Below, piece after piece: positions 29,001 to 37,460 of a stretch of DNA of 64,000 nt. The DNA is from Desulforhopalus sp. IMCC35007. GTDB taxonomy: Bacteria; Desulfobacterota; Desulfobulbia; Desulfobulbales; Desulfocapsaceae. The DNA is taken from the NCBI RefSeq assembly GCF_005116575.1, contig NZ_SWCN01000004.1, positions 62,001 through 126,000 of the forward strand, written 5' to 3'. Each line of letters starts with the position of its first letter. The first letter of the stretch is position 1. A program made the position numbers and the translations under genes. Below the pieces are notes generated by a model. That model worked only from the letters and a program-made list of their open reading frames with translations. It searched no databases and had not been told where the DNA came from.

Positions 29001-29908
29001 CCCCACTTGCCCTCTGCCAGCACCAGACCACGATAATGGCCAAAATCTCCTGACATATCTCCGTGTACTGACTCAAGAATTATCTCAGGGCAATGGTATA
29101 TCCAGGTGTAGAGATTAACGTTTTTGGCATCAAGATCAGCCGTCCAGGTGGGGGACTCCAAAAGATTATGAATAACCCCTTTAACCCGGATATCAGCCGG
29201 ATCAACCAGAGTCACGGTGACACCCGGATTTGCAAGCGGTCCTGTAAAAGTAAAGGTGCCTTTTGATGGATGAAAACCATAGCCTTTGAGATGCCAAGTC
29301 CCCAGAAGATCAAGATCCCAATCTTTAAAAGTTTCTACATTTCCATGAAAGGTCAAACCTAAGTCGGGGGCTTCAGCCGCAAAACTCTCCACAACCAGCA
29401 GATCTCTGTGAATTTGCATACTGGTGTGAAGAGAAAAAAGTTCAAAAAGCAGCTCACCGTCCGCCCCTTTTAGTTTGATATCCTCCAGTGAAAGGTCATT
29501 TAGCTTGAGGATAAACGGTAATAGGCTTGCCGACAGACTCAGCCCTGGTTTTACTTCATAATCCTGTTGATCTTCAACGTCAGTTGCCTTCAGCTGTACA
29601 CTTACATTCACCGTTTTACAGGAAGTGATGTCGAGAGTTCGTTTAAACAGTGCAAAAGGATGCCAGTCCCACTCAAATCGCCCAATCTCAATATCTGTTG
29701 CAGAAGTTGAGATATGGACGTCTCCCAGAAGAAAATGATCTCCCAGCCGACCTTCAACAGAGCCAATCGAAACGACATTCCCGAGAAAACTATTTGCTCC
29801 ATTTTTAAGTACAACCAGTCCTGTCCTCGTGACGACCAAAAAAGAGGTCACCAGAAAAAGGGTGAGAAAAAGGATAAGAACGAATGAAACGATCGTAGTC
29901 TTTTTCAT
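26093..29908 (-). CDS. tamB: Translocation and assembly module inner-membrane subunit TamB
   Basis: TamB is an AsmA-like bridge protein that spans the periplasm from an N-terminal inner-membrane anchor to TamA. It aids outer membrane protein assembly and probably phospholipid transport. The 1271-residue protein has one N-terminal transmembrane helix (about 5-30; VSFVLILFLTLFLVTSFLVV). About 900 residues of repetitive beta-strand (taco-like groove) follow. A C-terminal DUF490/TamB domain shows RGRILFTGGPIDNPGVDIRA and GKRITDDLYIGYD, ending in a strand rich in aromatic residues. The length matches the family. The start codon overlaps the tamA stop (TAATG), indicating translational coupling. Confidence 0.95.
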   Translation of the reverse strand: MKKTTIVSFVLILFLTLFLVTSFLVVTRTGLVVLKNGANSFLGNVVSIGSVEGRLGDHFLLGDVHISTSATDIEIGRFEWDWHPFALFKRTLDITSCKTVNVSVQLKATDVEDQQDYEVKPGLSLSASLLPFILKLNDLSLEDIKLKGADGELLFELFSLHTSMQIHRDLLVVESFAAEAPDLGLTFHGNVETFKDWDLDLLGTWHLKGYGFHPSKGTFTFTGPLANPGVTVTLVDPADIRVKGVIHNLLESPTWTADLDAKNVNLYTWIYHCPEIILESVHGDMSGDFGHYRGLVLAEGKWGVADNLHLRSNIDGNGLGIIFNSLRIDRDKGSAVATNASISWAKLFSWEADLEVNDFAPAMFVPDFDGTVSSRFHSVGDVTEKGLEASFDLETMQGLFSGYAWSATGKLGLTENGIFSDDLKLHSEDVGGLAIVRNAGLFWEDKLSWKANVDLDGFDPSFINPELSGKISGNIISELQWLESIPAGFLKISDLSGTLKGHVLSGGGNIAIDGGALSSTGLSINLGRSQLLVSGVVEKELGLQFAVTSADLSELGKDIFGELDLRGHLGGTREEPRFDLQFSGKNLILSQAEMKGLSGHLKVSLAPDGVVEGQVNIDDGLLGGADLTSARFDLSGTREEHSLKSKLTGPEGVLAFVLEGKYHEGWRGKLSEFVLKTTGFGSWRQVDDSPVDFLEKRLGVKQFCLQSTEASADGTLCLTGEVNRKDTPEWFLTADLNAFQLKQLSRMDLGFPPITGRLDVNLEAAGDLNGVRLAAVTASLPQLNTLLEVAEGDYVTFQLSDSSLTADLENEQLGLNLFFRAEKGGTLRLSGQVADIGRFDRPLSSSTIVGNLTLDKYYLNHLSAFTGYGVETMGWVSSSLTLAGTLGKPQIYGEMALQEGGLELPYQGITLDNVKLEVSGNDSGAVVRGSARSGEGQINVFGHIDDGEDGVEAVLKLEGQNFLLVDLPEYTFKVNPHAELTLNRNKGQIHGKVTVVSGLIAPEELSEALKVSEDVVIIDEDKVHVSKGYPFYLDLDVALGDKVKVDGYGLNGRLAGNLNVKITPEEFITGRGELDLLDSTFSFYGRSLDIARGRILFTGGPIDNPGVDIRAQKVVTAETARDDAYTVGVDINGLVQNLQYHLFSDPYMDDTDILSQMVVGHSFASSSEAESSLLEAAATTLGLAGSSKIMDGLEKLLFIDDLHLEGSTKAQDVSLVVGKRITDDLYIGYDMNMFSQLGQFRVRYDLSRGFYVETRSSSESTGADLIYSFER

Positions 29909-31671
29909 TACAAATCACCTCCCACCGTCAAATGTACCCTGAAAGGCGTCCCGTCCTCTGTAATAGCAGACGCGACATCTAAGCGAATCTGACCAAAAGG
30001 CAGGCGAAAGCGAACCCCACCACCAACACCCTGATAATAATCAAGACTGAGGTCGTCCGTTGCCGTCCCCCCATCCCAGAAAGCAGCAACACTCCAGTAT
30101 TGGGTAACAATCCGCTCCAATTCGAGGGATTGAATGATAAGGTAACGTCCACCTATCACCGTACCTGAACTGTCTTCAGTGCCGATTGATTTGTAGGAAT
30201 AGCCACGTATTGTCGAATCGCCACCGGTATAATAACGAAGGGATGGTGGCAAAGAATCAATGGAGTCAACCAGAGTACCACCAACTGATATACGACCGAT
30301 CAGTTTCCACTGCTGAAATGGCTTGTACACAGCTTTTGCATTCACCGTTGCCTGGAGGAAACTGGCATCGGAGACAAATCCCTTGTAGGCCCCGGAAAGG
30401 TTTACCGAAGTGGAGAGCCCCTTGTTGGTGTTTAAAATATCGTCTGCAAAAATCAACCCGGCATTCAGAGATGGGAGAAGCAATGTTGATTCCCCGCTGG
30501 TATCACCAATATCGTAAACTTCATCGCGAATCTCCAGCCCGGTACTAAATTTAAACCGGGCCCCGGAATGCTCCTGAGATATTGCCGCTGTGAGCAACCT
30601 GGTATTGGTGTCGTCCCAGGAGCTGTCCTGGTAACCCACGCTGTTAATCAGGGTATCGTAACGTGGATCTTGCCGTGGAATCTTATAAAGAAGACTGATA
30701 CTGTTTTCATACTCAGCCAGGAGAAAAGAGGCACTTATAGTGTGGCCGCGATTATTGAAAATACGGTTGGACCAGTCGAGCTTAACCCGTCCCCCCGTAT
30801 CGGTACCGTATCCCCCGCCGACACTGTACTTGTTCCTCTTTTCCGGGCTGACAAGCTCAATCTTCACCGGGACAGAGTTATCTTCAACATGATCCAGCTC
30901 CCCTGTAACGACGACATGACTGAAAAAATCGGTTCGATACAGGATTGCCTGGAGTTCAAAAAGTTTTGAGGGGCGATATGGATCCCCTTTAGAATAGGGA
31001 AGATAGCGGTTCAGAAGACTCTGTTCGAGGATTTCCTGTGCACAGGTTGTATCACCAAAAACGTACTGTTTTTTTGTATCAAGGATTAGAGAGATATGAG
31101 CCGTATTCTTTTTTACATCGACGAGTAACAACTTTTGCACAAAAACGACGTCGAGATACCCTTCATTTATGATGGCATTGACAAGCCTTTTTTTCTCTTT
31201 CTCATAGAGCCCCTGGTCAAGGGTAGAACCGACCTTTAAGCCCCAGTTGTTGAGTGCTTTTCGAAGAACAGTGTTTTCGCTTCCTTCCCCAACTATGTTT
31301 TTATCAACCTGTTCAACAATTACAGGGGGACCTTTTTCAATTATATATTCAGCATGAAAACCATTCTCATCCTCCAGGATCTTAGATTGGATAACAGGAT
31401 GATAGTAGCCAAATGGTGCAAGTGCCGATTTTATATCTTCTTCAGCCTTTTCATGTAACAGAAGCACAGTCGTTTCCCGCAGCCTGACGTTGTCTTTCTG
31501 CAAAAACAGGTTCAGCCGGGCAAGAACATTCTCTCTGAGCGGTGTACCAACGCCTTTCACCTTCACATCCACAGCAACCCCAGCGGTAAAAGCCGGTTCG
31601 ACGATACAAAAAGAAAACAACAGGACGAATACAATTCGACAAGATAAAGATGATATATTAAAAACCTGCAA
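29908..31671 (-). CDS. tamA: Translocation and assembly module outer-membrane subunit TamA
   Basis: This Omp85/BamA-superfamily outer membrane protein partners TamB. The 587-residue protein begins with a signal peptide (hydrophobic about 8-28, cleaved near AFTAG). Three POTRA-like domains span about 30-270. A 16-strand barrel follows (about 280-587), with the conserved loop-6 region around YYTGGDSTIRGYSYKSIG containing the (V/I)RG motif. It ends in a terminal strand with HLTVGGDL. Length and order match TamA. It is the first gene of the tamAB operon and diverges from the rRNA methyltransferase gene. Confidence 0.94.
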   Translation of the reverse strand: MQVFNISSLSCRIVFVLLFSFCIVEPAFTAGVAVDVKVKGVGTPLRENVLARLNLFLQKDNVRLRETTVLLLHEKAEEDIKSALAPFGYYHPVIQSKILEDENGFHAEYIIEKGPPVIVEQVDKNIVGEGSENTVLRKALNNWGLKVGSTLDQGLYEKEKKRLVNAIINEGYLDVVFVQKLLLVDVKKNTAHISLILDTKKQYVFGDTTCAQEILEQSLLNRYLPYSKGDPYRPSKLFELQAILYRTDFFSHVVVTGELDHVEDNSVPVKIELVSPEKRNKYSVGGGYGTDTGGRVKLDWSNRIFNNRGHTISASFLLAEYENSISLLYKIPRQDPRYDTLINSVGYQDSSWDDTNTRLLTAAISQEHSGARFKFSTGLEIRDEVYDIGDTSGESTLLLPSLNAGLIFADDILNTNKGLSTSVNLSGAYKGFVSDASFLQATVNAKAVYKPFQQWKLIGRISVGGTLVDSIDSLPPSLRYYTGGDSTIRGYSYKSIGTEDSSGTVIGGRYLIIQSLELERIVTQYWSVAAFWDGGTATDDLSLDYYQGVGGGVRFRLPFGQIRLDVASAITEDGTPFRVHLTVGGDL

Positions 31672-31913
31672 TAATCGTATTTCGTCGTCGCGTCAGCAAC
31701 GTCCTCTCATAAAGAAAGAAACTCAACCCGATCAAAGGATCGGTCCTAAAAAACATTCAATGTACAACACAACAATTCATCGCACATTTTCTATGAATAC
31801 AATAAGGTGAAAACATACTCAGAGAATATGTTCATGTTAAGCAGTCATTGCTTTCCAACAAAGCTCATCGGATATTTACAGGTCCATCAATATTAGCAAA
31901 TTATCGGTCATAA

Positions 31914-33245
31914 ATGCACAGGGAAAAAATCAACATAGAGAAAATCGTCAACGGCGGCTTTGCCCTCGGTCATCTTCCTTCCAATATGGTTGTCCTTGTG
32001 CAATTCGGGCTACCCGGCGAGACTGTCATTGTAACCACTCAGGAGTCTAAAAAAAACTATCTTTTTGGGAAAATAGATCAAATTGAACAATATCACCCAG
32101 CCAGAATCGCACCACCATGCCAATACTACACCATCTGTGGTGGCTGCAACCTCCAGCATTGCAATTATGAAACTCAGCTTCTACTGAAAAAAGATATTCT
32201 TCTGGATCTTTTGCTGCGTCAAAATATCATTGATGAGAATGCAATAGACGACATCATCGCACCTGTTCTCCCGGCCCCCTCACCGTTCCACTACCGTCAG
32301 CGGATCAGACTACAGATAAAAGACGGAAAATCGGTGGGATTCAACCGTTTTCGCTCCAATGAAATTATTGAGGTACAACAGTGTCTCCTCGCCAAAGAAT
32401 CTATTAACCGCGCACTTTTAGCAATAAATACATCGGACACCCACAGGCTTCTTGAGCTTTCTACTGAACTTGAGCTGCAGCAGGACCCTGCAACAGATAT
32501 GATTTCCTGTATCTTCAGATTCAAGAGAAAACCGCGCCCTGCTGACGTTAAAGCCGCTGAAAAACTCTGTCTGGAGACAGATGAAATCGACCGAATATTT
32601 TTTACAGGAGATACTTTTTCCACTGTAGGACCAATTTCAGCAAACAAGGATACTACCAGCAACCTTCTCTCCGTTCATTACCCCCAGATCCAGGGAGTAC
32701 CAGGCACTATAGAGCTGAGCTGGGAGGCCGGAGGGTTCTGCCAGGTCAATCTGGAACAGAACAAACAAATGATTGAAACCGTCATTGACCTCTGTGGTCT
32801 GAACCCCTCAGACTCTATACTCGATCTCTATTGCGGTATGGGAAATTTTGCGATTCCAATTGCCGCAATCGCAGGCAGTGTCTTTGCTATTGAGGGACAG
32901 GGCTCATCAATCAGGTGTGCAACATTAAACGCCTCTCGGGGAAATCTCTCTAACACCACCTTCAAGAAACAGCCAGTCCACAAAGGCTGCCTCCAACTCA
33001 TAGAAGACAATCAATCCTTTGACTGTGTTCTCATCGACCCTCCACGAGGAGGGGCTCCAGAACTCTCATCCCGACTAAAAGCTCTCTGCAAGGGGCGCCT
33101 CGTTTACATCTCCTGTGATCCGGCAACTCTGTGCCGCGACCTGGCAGCTCTACAAAAGGAAGGTTTTTCAATTCAACGGATACAACCCATCGATATGTTT
33201 CCCCAGACACATCATATCGAAACCGTGGTCCTCCTGAACAAGTAG
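31914..33245 (+). CDS. rlmD: 23S rRNA (uracil-5-)-methyltransferase, RlmD/RumA family
   Basis: This SAM-dependent enzyme is predicted to methylate a uracil C5 in rRNA through an iron-sulfur-containing domain and a Cys nucleophile. The 443-residue protein begins with a short TRAM-like OB fold. Cluster cysteines follow: C69, C75, C78 (CxxxxxCxxC) and one near residue 157. The methyltransferase domain shows DLYCGMGNFAIPIA (SAM motif I), DPPRGG, YISCDPATL with the catalytic Cys, and a C-terminal FPQTHHIETVVLL containing the base Glu. The exact position modified (1939 or 747) cannot be told. The ATG at 31914 gives a complete N terminus. Confidence 0.88.
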   Translation: MHREKINIEKIVNGGFALGHLPSNMVVLVQFGLPGETVIVTTQESKKNYLFGKIDQIEQYHPARIAPPCQYYTICGGCNLQHCNYETQLLLKKDILLDLLLRQNIIDENAIDDIIAPVLPAPSPFHYRQRIRLQIKDGKSVGFNRFRSNEIIEVQQCLLAKESINRALLAINTSDTHRLLELSTELELQQDPATDMISCIFRFKRKPRPADVKAAEKLCLETDEIDRIFFTGDTFSTVGPISANKDTTSNLLSVHYPQIQGVPGTIELSWEAGGFCQVNLEQNKQMIETVIDLCGLNPSDSILDLYCGMGNFAIPIAAIAGSVFAIEGQGSSIRCATLNASRGNLSNTTFKKQPVHKGCLQLIEDNQSFDCVLIDPPRGGAPELSSRLKALCKGRLVYISCDPATLCRDLAALQKEGFSIQRIQPIDMFPQTHHIETVVLLNK

Positions 33246-33372
33246 CGAATAGCACCTTCTTCTCTCTTTTTTTTCGGCACCCCAGCTAAACATCCTTATA
33301 TTCTTTGTACGTATTCAGAACACTTATTGGCTCTAACCCTTGCAGAATAATTTTTCACAGGTGGTCCACATC

Positions 33373-33984
33373 ATGTTCTACGTCAACGATATTGATGGCC
33401 TGAAGTTTAAAGGTCCATTAGAAAATCTTGAGAAATGGCGAACCATTTCAAGAAAAACCAGCATCGAACCTGTTGATGAGGAGAAAAGTTCCTTCAACCT
33501 ACCCAAAGGACCCGGAGCACAAGCAGTAGCCGTCTATCAAAAAATAATATCAAACAACAACATGGTGGAACCGCTGGTTCATGTGCACCAGATAATGTCT
33601 TCCCCTCCCACCACAATTGCCCCTGAAACTCCCGTAGCTGAAGCATGGTGGATCCTGCGAAAGCTTAATATTCGACAGGTTATTGTCACAACAGAAAAAA
33701 AAGAAATTGTTGGAATGCTTTTCGAAAGAGATATTCTGAAACGCATTAACGTGATTGACAACCAGGTGAAAGTCGACCAGGAACTCCTGGTCGATGATGT
33801 TATTAAAAAAGAATTTGTCAGTACAGATTCAATTTCCGACATCAGAAGAGTTGCAATAGCTTTGAGCCAGTTTCATATAGATGCTATGCCCGTCCTGGAA
33901 GATGGTAAGCTTGTCGGCATAGTCACTCGTGGAGATGTTTTGCGTGGCTTTGCCGCCAACCCTAAACTCAATTTGTGGGCCTAG
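33373..33984 (+). CDS. Tandem CBS-domain protein
   Basis: The 203-residue soluble protein has an N-terminal segment of about 75 residues of unknown function (MFYVNDIDGLKFKGPLENL). Two CBS domains follow: about 80-135 (VHQIMSSPPTTIAPETPVAEAWWILRKLN, then IVGMLFERDILK) and about 145-198 (VDDVIKKEFVSTDSISDIRR, then LVGIVTRGDVLRG). CBS pairs bind adenosine nucleotides and act as energy sensors, often regulating an attached or partner protein; no partner is evident here. I choose the ATG at 33373, which follows AGGTGG at good spacing, over a TTG at 33340. It converges on the PLP-decarboxylase gene. Confidence 0.85.
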   Translation: MFYVNDIDGLKFKGPLENLEKWRTISRKTSIEPVDEEKSSFNLPKGPGAQAVAVYQKIISNNNMVEPLVHVHQIMSSPPTTIAPETPVAEAWWILRKLNIRQVIVTTEKKEIVGMLFERDILKRINVIDNQVKVDQELLVDDVIKKEFVSTDSISDIRRVAIALSQFHIDAMPVLEDGKLVGIVTRGDVLRGFAANPKLNLWA

Positions 33985-34050
33985 GGTGGCGAAAAGGCAT
34001 TTGCCATGAAAGAATCAATTCTCTACTTTTAGCTCAAACAGCACAACTGA

Positions 34051-35271
34051 TTACGACAGCAGCAGACACTCCTTAAACTGCCCCCGCATACAATGATTCG
34101 AAGCCATCGAAGATGAGTAGGCACCAGCATTGATCAGGGCGAGATAGTGCTCATCTGTCATATCAGGGAGAAGAACGTTCTCTGACCATATGTCCAGGGC
34201 CTCGTTAATGTTACCCACCACATGATAAGGTGTACGCGCCACCGTTTTGCTGTCAGAAAGTGGGACAGGCTGGAAAGGCAACTTGTAATAGGCGGGTTCC
34301 GGGGCAATGTTGAAACCAGCATCCACCCCCAGAATACGTGTACTCTCTTTTTCCTCGATGTATGTAATGCCGAGCAGCAACAGCCCTGCATCCTTCACCA
34401 GATAATCCCCCGGTTCCACATCAACAGCGAGATCTCGTGTCGTAAAGAATTCTTTGATTATTGAGGCCCAACTCTCAAGATTCAGCGGCTCATCAGATTC
34501 GACATGAGGCACACCTAGTCCTCCGCCAATATTAACCCTTTGCACGGTAGGTACCTGGTCAACAAACCTCAGACAGGTTTTCAGCACAGCGCGCCACTGG
34601 CTCAACTGATCTGTAAGGTAGCCGCAGCCAGTATGAAAATGAATCCTCCGCACAACCAGCCCGTAGGATTCTGCAACTGCAAGTGCCTCTGAAAACTGTT
34701 CCTTATAAATTCCGAATTTGGTGGTAACAGGACCCGCATACTGCAAGAGTTGGTTGCTCGCTCTGCTGACCCCTACCGCCGGATTTATACGGATACCGAT
34801 CTCAGACCCAGGCCTTCGTTTACCCCATTCGCGAATTGCGTAAAGGGAATCGGCATTAAACAGCAGGTCGTCATAACGGGCCAGGATATCAAAATCTTTT
34901 CCGGCAAGACTCGTTGCCGTAAAAGATATATCTCCCGGCATAAACCCGCAGCCGATAGCATGCTCAACCTCTGCAGGGGAACAGGCATCTATGCCACACA
35001 GACCGGTCTGTTTCAGATAGGTCAAGAGCGGGGCAAAACGATTCGCTTTCATCGCGTAGTAGAGCCGGTGATTCCGCTGCCCGGCCACTACCGCAAGTGC
35101 CTGCTTTACGCGTTCAATATTGTCTCTGACCCGTCTGGCGGAATAGACAAAGGTCGGCGAGCCCATTTGTCTTGCAAAATCGGCGACCCGATGTCCTGAA
35201 AAATACAATTGCTGTTGCTGATAGCAAAGATCAGGCCTTTGCCACCAGTCTGAAAAATCATGCTTGGTCAT
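34051..35271 (-). CDS. Atypical fold-type III PLP decarboxylase (LysA-like)
   Basis: The 406-residue protein has the alanine racemase/diaminopimelate decarboxylase fold. PLP Lys75 lies in YYAMKAN, the phosphate-binding glycine loop is NIGGGLGVP (247-255), and the C-terminal domain has NAGAYSSSM (381-389). Hallmarks are changed. The EPGR arginine that contacts substrate in DapDC is Asp289 (EPGDYLVKDAG). The catalytic Cys of the CE motif is Asn356 (INEALDIW). The YNxRPRP motif is NHCMRG. It is therefore unlikely to be the lysine-biosynthetic LysA, and its substrate is unknown. Its start overlaps the stop of the SET-domain gene (ATGA), so the two are translationally coupled. Racemase or elimination chemistry is possible. 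Confidence 0.85.
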   Translation of the reverse strand: MTKHDFSDWWQRPDLCYQQQQLYFSGHRVADFARQMGSPTFVYSARRVRDNIERVKQALAVVAGQRNHRLYYAMKANRFAPLLTYLKQTGLCGIDACSPAEVEHAIGCGFMPGDISFTATSLAGKDFDILARYDDLLFNADSLYAIREWGKRRPGSEIGIRINPAVGVSRASNQLLQYAGPVTTKFGIYKEQFSEALAVAESYGLVVRRIHFHTGCGYLTDQLSQWRAVLKTCLRFVDQVPTVQRVNIGGGLGVPHVESDEPLNLESWASIIKEFFTTRDLAVDVEPGDYLVKDAGLLLLGITYIEEKESTRILGVDAGFNIAPEPAYYKLPFQPVPLSDSKTVARTPYHVVGNINEALDIWSENVLLPDMTDEHYLALINAGAYSSSMASNHCMRGQFKECLLLS

Positions 35272-35765
35272 CGCGCGACAATCGATCTGTCAATGTGCTT
35301 TGGCTGTAGACCCATCATCTTGCGAGTTACAGTTTTCTTATAAGGGAGTTCCAGTCGGCCTGTAATCCAACTCCGACATTTATCTGCCCCACAGGAACAG
35401 GGGAACTGGCGAAAGAGATAATCTTCCGTCTCGGCATAATCCATATAGATATAACTGTTGGCTTCAATGTCTTTCAAAGCAGTCACTGTCATCTTTTCCA
35501 TATCAACAGAAACGTTTGGGTCACAGGAATGAAGAAAATAGCCAGAAAAATACGGATCAAAATTATGCAGTGTTTTTGAGAGTTGCAGCGTATGCTGTCT
35601 CAGGTCTGAAACCGGATTTCTGGCAATCTTGGCAATGACTGTTCCTTTTTCAAAAAAGCGATAGCAGATCACGCCTTGACCCGCATTTTCATCTTTAAAA
35701 ACAATAGAAAAATCCTCAACCTGAGGAAACAGAGGGTCATTGCCAAATTCAGGTGGGTATAACAT
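35268..35765 (-). CDS. SET-domain protein lysine methyltransferase-like protein
   Basis: The 165-residue protein has the SET fold used by SAM-dependent lysine methyltransferases. Visible motifs are GQGV (29-32), GYFLHSCDPNVSV around 75-87 (the NHSCxPN pseudoknot motif, with Leu78 at the Asn position), YIYMDYA with the catalytic-type Tyr110, and a post-SET CSC-GADKC (C123, C125, C130) zinc-binding motif. I choose the ATG at 35765, preceded by CAGGATC; an ATG at 35831 would add 22 residues without a good ribosome site. Its stop overlaps the decarboxylase start by four bases. Bacterial SET proteins are scattered and often horizontally acquired. The substrate may be a protein or a small lysine-like amine; this is inference. 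Confidence 0.85.
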   Translation of the reverse strand: MLYPPEFGNDPLFPQVEDFSIVFKDENAGQGVICYRFFEKGTVIAKIARNPVSDLRQHTLQLSKTLHNFDPYFSGYFLHSCDPNVSVDMEKMTVTALKDIEANSYIYMDYAETEDYLFRQFPCSCGADKCRSWITGRLELPYKKTVTRKMMGLQPKHIDRSIVAR

Positions 35766-36000
35766 TTTAGTAGATCCTGATAAAAGAGGTTTTGGTGTGG
35801 TGCAAGTACAACCCAGAAGGGCGAAATGCATAGGGCTTAAAATCGACTATATAAATTAAAATTTCAGAAACACAAATAATAAATCATGGGGAGATGAAAA
35901 TAATTTTACATGGTGCACAGGTGATGATCACGGGCAAACGCTCCCACGGAAACAACAAAGAGATCAACCACCAGATAGTACTGTAATTATGATGTTTTTC

Positions 36001-36030
36001 AAAAACCATCCGTGCTGTCGATGCACGGCT
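36001..36030 (-). terminator. Probable terminator after homocysteine S-methyltransferase-like gene
   Basis: On the minus strand a 6-bp GC-rich stem (36028-36023 with 36015-36010, loop 7) is followed by ATGGTTTTTG. It lies 10 bases after the stop codon. It would separate this gene from the SET-domain gene, though read-through is possible. Confidence 0.6.
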
Positions 36031-36037
36031 TTTCAGG

Positions 36038-36955
36038 TTAGAACTTTGAGCTACAATACTGTCTCTTGATCTCGGAGATATGTGCCGGTCCGATACCACA
36101 GCAGCCACCTATTATTCTGGCGCCTGACTTGATCCATTCACCGGCTTCTTTAGCATAAGCTTGAGGTGAAATTGTGTCATTAAACTTCCAGTGCGGCATA
36201 ACAAAATGTCCAGAATGGGCATAGACTCCTAAAGTCCCCTTCCAGCTTGATTTCAATTGAGAAAACGCCTCAGAAGTATCGTAAACATCGGTATGCATTA
36301 TAAATGCAGCAGACCCTCCTATCTTTGCTATCGTTTCAACCCCTTCGACCAGGGTATGCTCCCGTCCCCAGAGCATAAGATCATTGGTATCATTTCGCCT
36401 GCAGCTAAAACCAAGCCAGACAGGTACACCGGTACTGCAGGCGGCCTTCACAGCCAGGGAACCCTGTTCGATGTCCTCTATCATTTCGATCAGAAGCAGA
36501 TCCACCCCAGCCTCGACAAGAAGTTCTGCCTGTTCAAGGTACCATAAATATGCTTCATGCAGTGGTGGATAACACTTCGTCGGATCTGCACAAAAAGTGG
36601 TCGGAGCAATGGAACCGGCTATTGCCACAGGCTGAATACCTGCCGTATCTCGAGCTCTAATTGCAAGATTCACCGCCTCAACATTGAGATGCCTGAACTG
36701 CCCTGTGAGGCCCGCCGGAAGAAGCATATGCCTTGCGGTCGAAAATGAATTTACGGTAACGATATCAGCACCAGCCTGTATATAGTCTTCGTGTACAGCC
36801 TGTACTATACTTGGGTGTGTAGCAATTGCTTCTGCCGACCAGGCCTTGCTGTTCATTGGTACCCCTCTCTTCTCGAGTTCGGTTCCAGTGGCACCATCAA
36901 GCAAGACGACCTGTCCCTGCTCCAGCTTTTCCTCAATACATCTCATTGCTGCCAT
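36038..36955 (-). CDS. Divergent homocysteine S-methyltransferase-family protein
   Basis: The 305-residue TIM barrel of the pfam S-methyl_trans family opens with DGATGTELEKRG (about 20-31) and carries the C-terminal zinc pair IIGGCCGIGP (C285, C286). In active homocysteine, betaine and S-methylmethionine methyltransferases a third Cys in a GxNC motif completes the zinc site. Here the matching segment reads IMHTDVYD (219-226), so that Cys is missing, with His221 or Asp223 as possible replacements. It may use a different thiol acceptor or bind zinc differently. It is upstream of the SET/decarboxylase pair on the same strand, about 270 bases away with a hairpin between. The ATG at 36955 lacks a strong ribosome site; an internal ATG at 36946 is possible. 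Confidence 0.85.
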   Translation of the reverse strand: MAAMRCIEEKLEQGQVVLLDGATGTELEKRGVPMNSKAWSAEAIATHPSIVQAVHEDYIQAGADIVTVNSFSTARHMLLPAGLTGQFRHLNVEAVNLAIRARDTAGIQPVAIAGSIAPTTFCADPTKCYPPLHEAYLWYLEQAELLVEAGVDLLLIEMIEDIEQGSLAVKAACSTGVPVWLGFSCRRNDTNDLMLWGREHTLVEGVETIAKIGGSAAFIMHTDVYDTSEAFSQLKSSWKGTLGVYAHSGHFVMPHWKFNDTISPQAYAKEAGEWIKSGARIIGGCCGIGPAHISEIKRQYCSSKF

Positions 36956-37397
36956 AAAGCTCTCATACCCTGTAAAATTTTGTGTACCTTACTTGTGAGC
37001 TCAGACAACAACACTTTCAGATCGTTTGTTATATCCGCAGCATCCGCTTTATCTCCTTGCCCTAGAATCAACTACTCAGCAATGCAGAATCCCAAATCAA
37101 TAACATTACAATGACAACCAATACGGATTCAGATCGGACACCAGAAATACCCAGATAAAACCCGAGAAGATACGGGCAGATAATGAGTACATTAGCAGCG
37201 GTTACCATAGGACTATACAACCTGTCGGAATGAAAAACAACCTTTCGGACAGGGAAAAAACATCATGCTGGAGCCATCATTTAAGAATATACAGTGCTCC
37301 CGGTACCGGGTATCGGGCAATCTCAAAGGATTGCTCCCTTGTGGAAAAGTGGTATAGGAATAACCTCGTGCCCTTTGCTTAATTGCTACGAAAGAGC
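36956..37397. other. Intergenic region without a recognisable gene
   Basis: About 440 bases lie between the methyltransferase-like gene and the htpX terminator. The short frame at 37213-37458 has no recognisable domain or start site. A weak imperfect hairpin is centred on CCTGTC/GACAGG near 37220-37250. Nothing else is supported. Confidence 0.4.
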
Positions 37398-37437
37398 AAA
37401 AAAACATCCACCGACAACAGAGATGTGCTGTCGATGG
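37398..37437 (-). terminator. Intrinsic terminator after htpX
   Basis: On the minus strand, 37437-37429 pairs with 37416-37408 (9 bp including one G-U) and is followed by ATG and a run of seven Ts. It lies 24 bases past the htpX stop. Confidence 0.85.
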
Positions 37438-37460
37438 ACGCTGTTCGAGTGATCGCAAAA

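Noticed and set aside
37213-37458. 81-residue minus-strand ORF
   Set aside because: It overlaps the htpX terminator and shows no domain or start signal.
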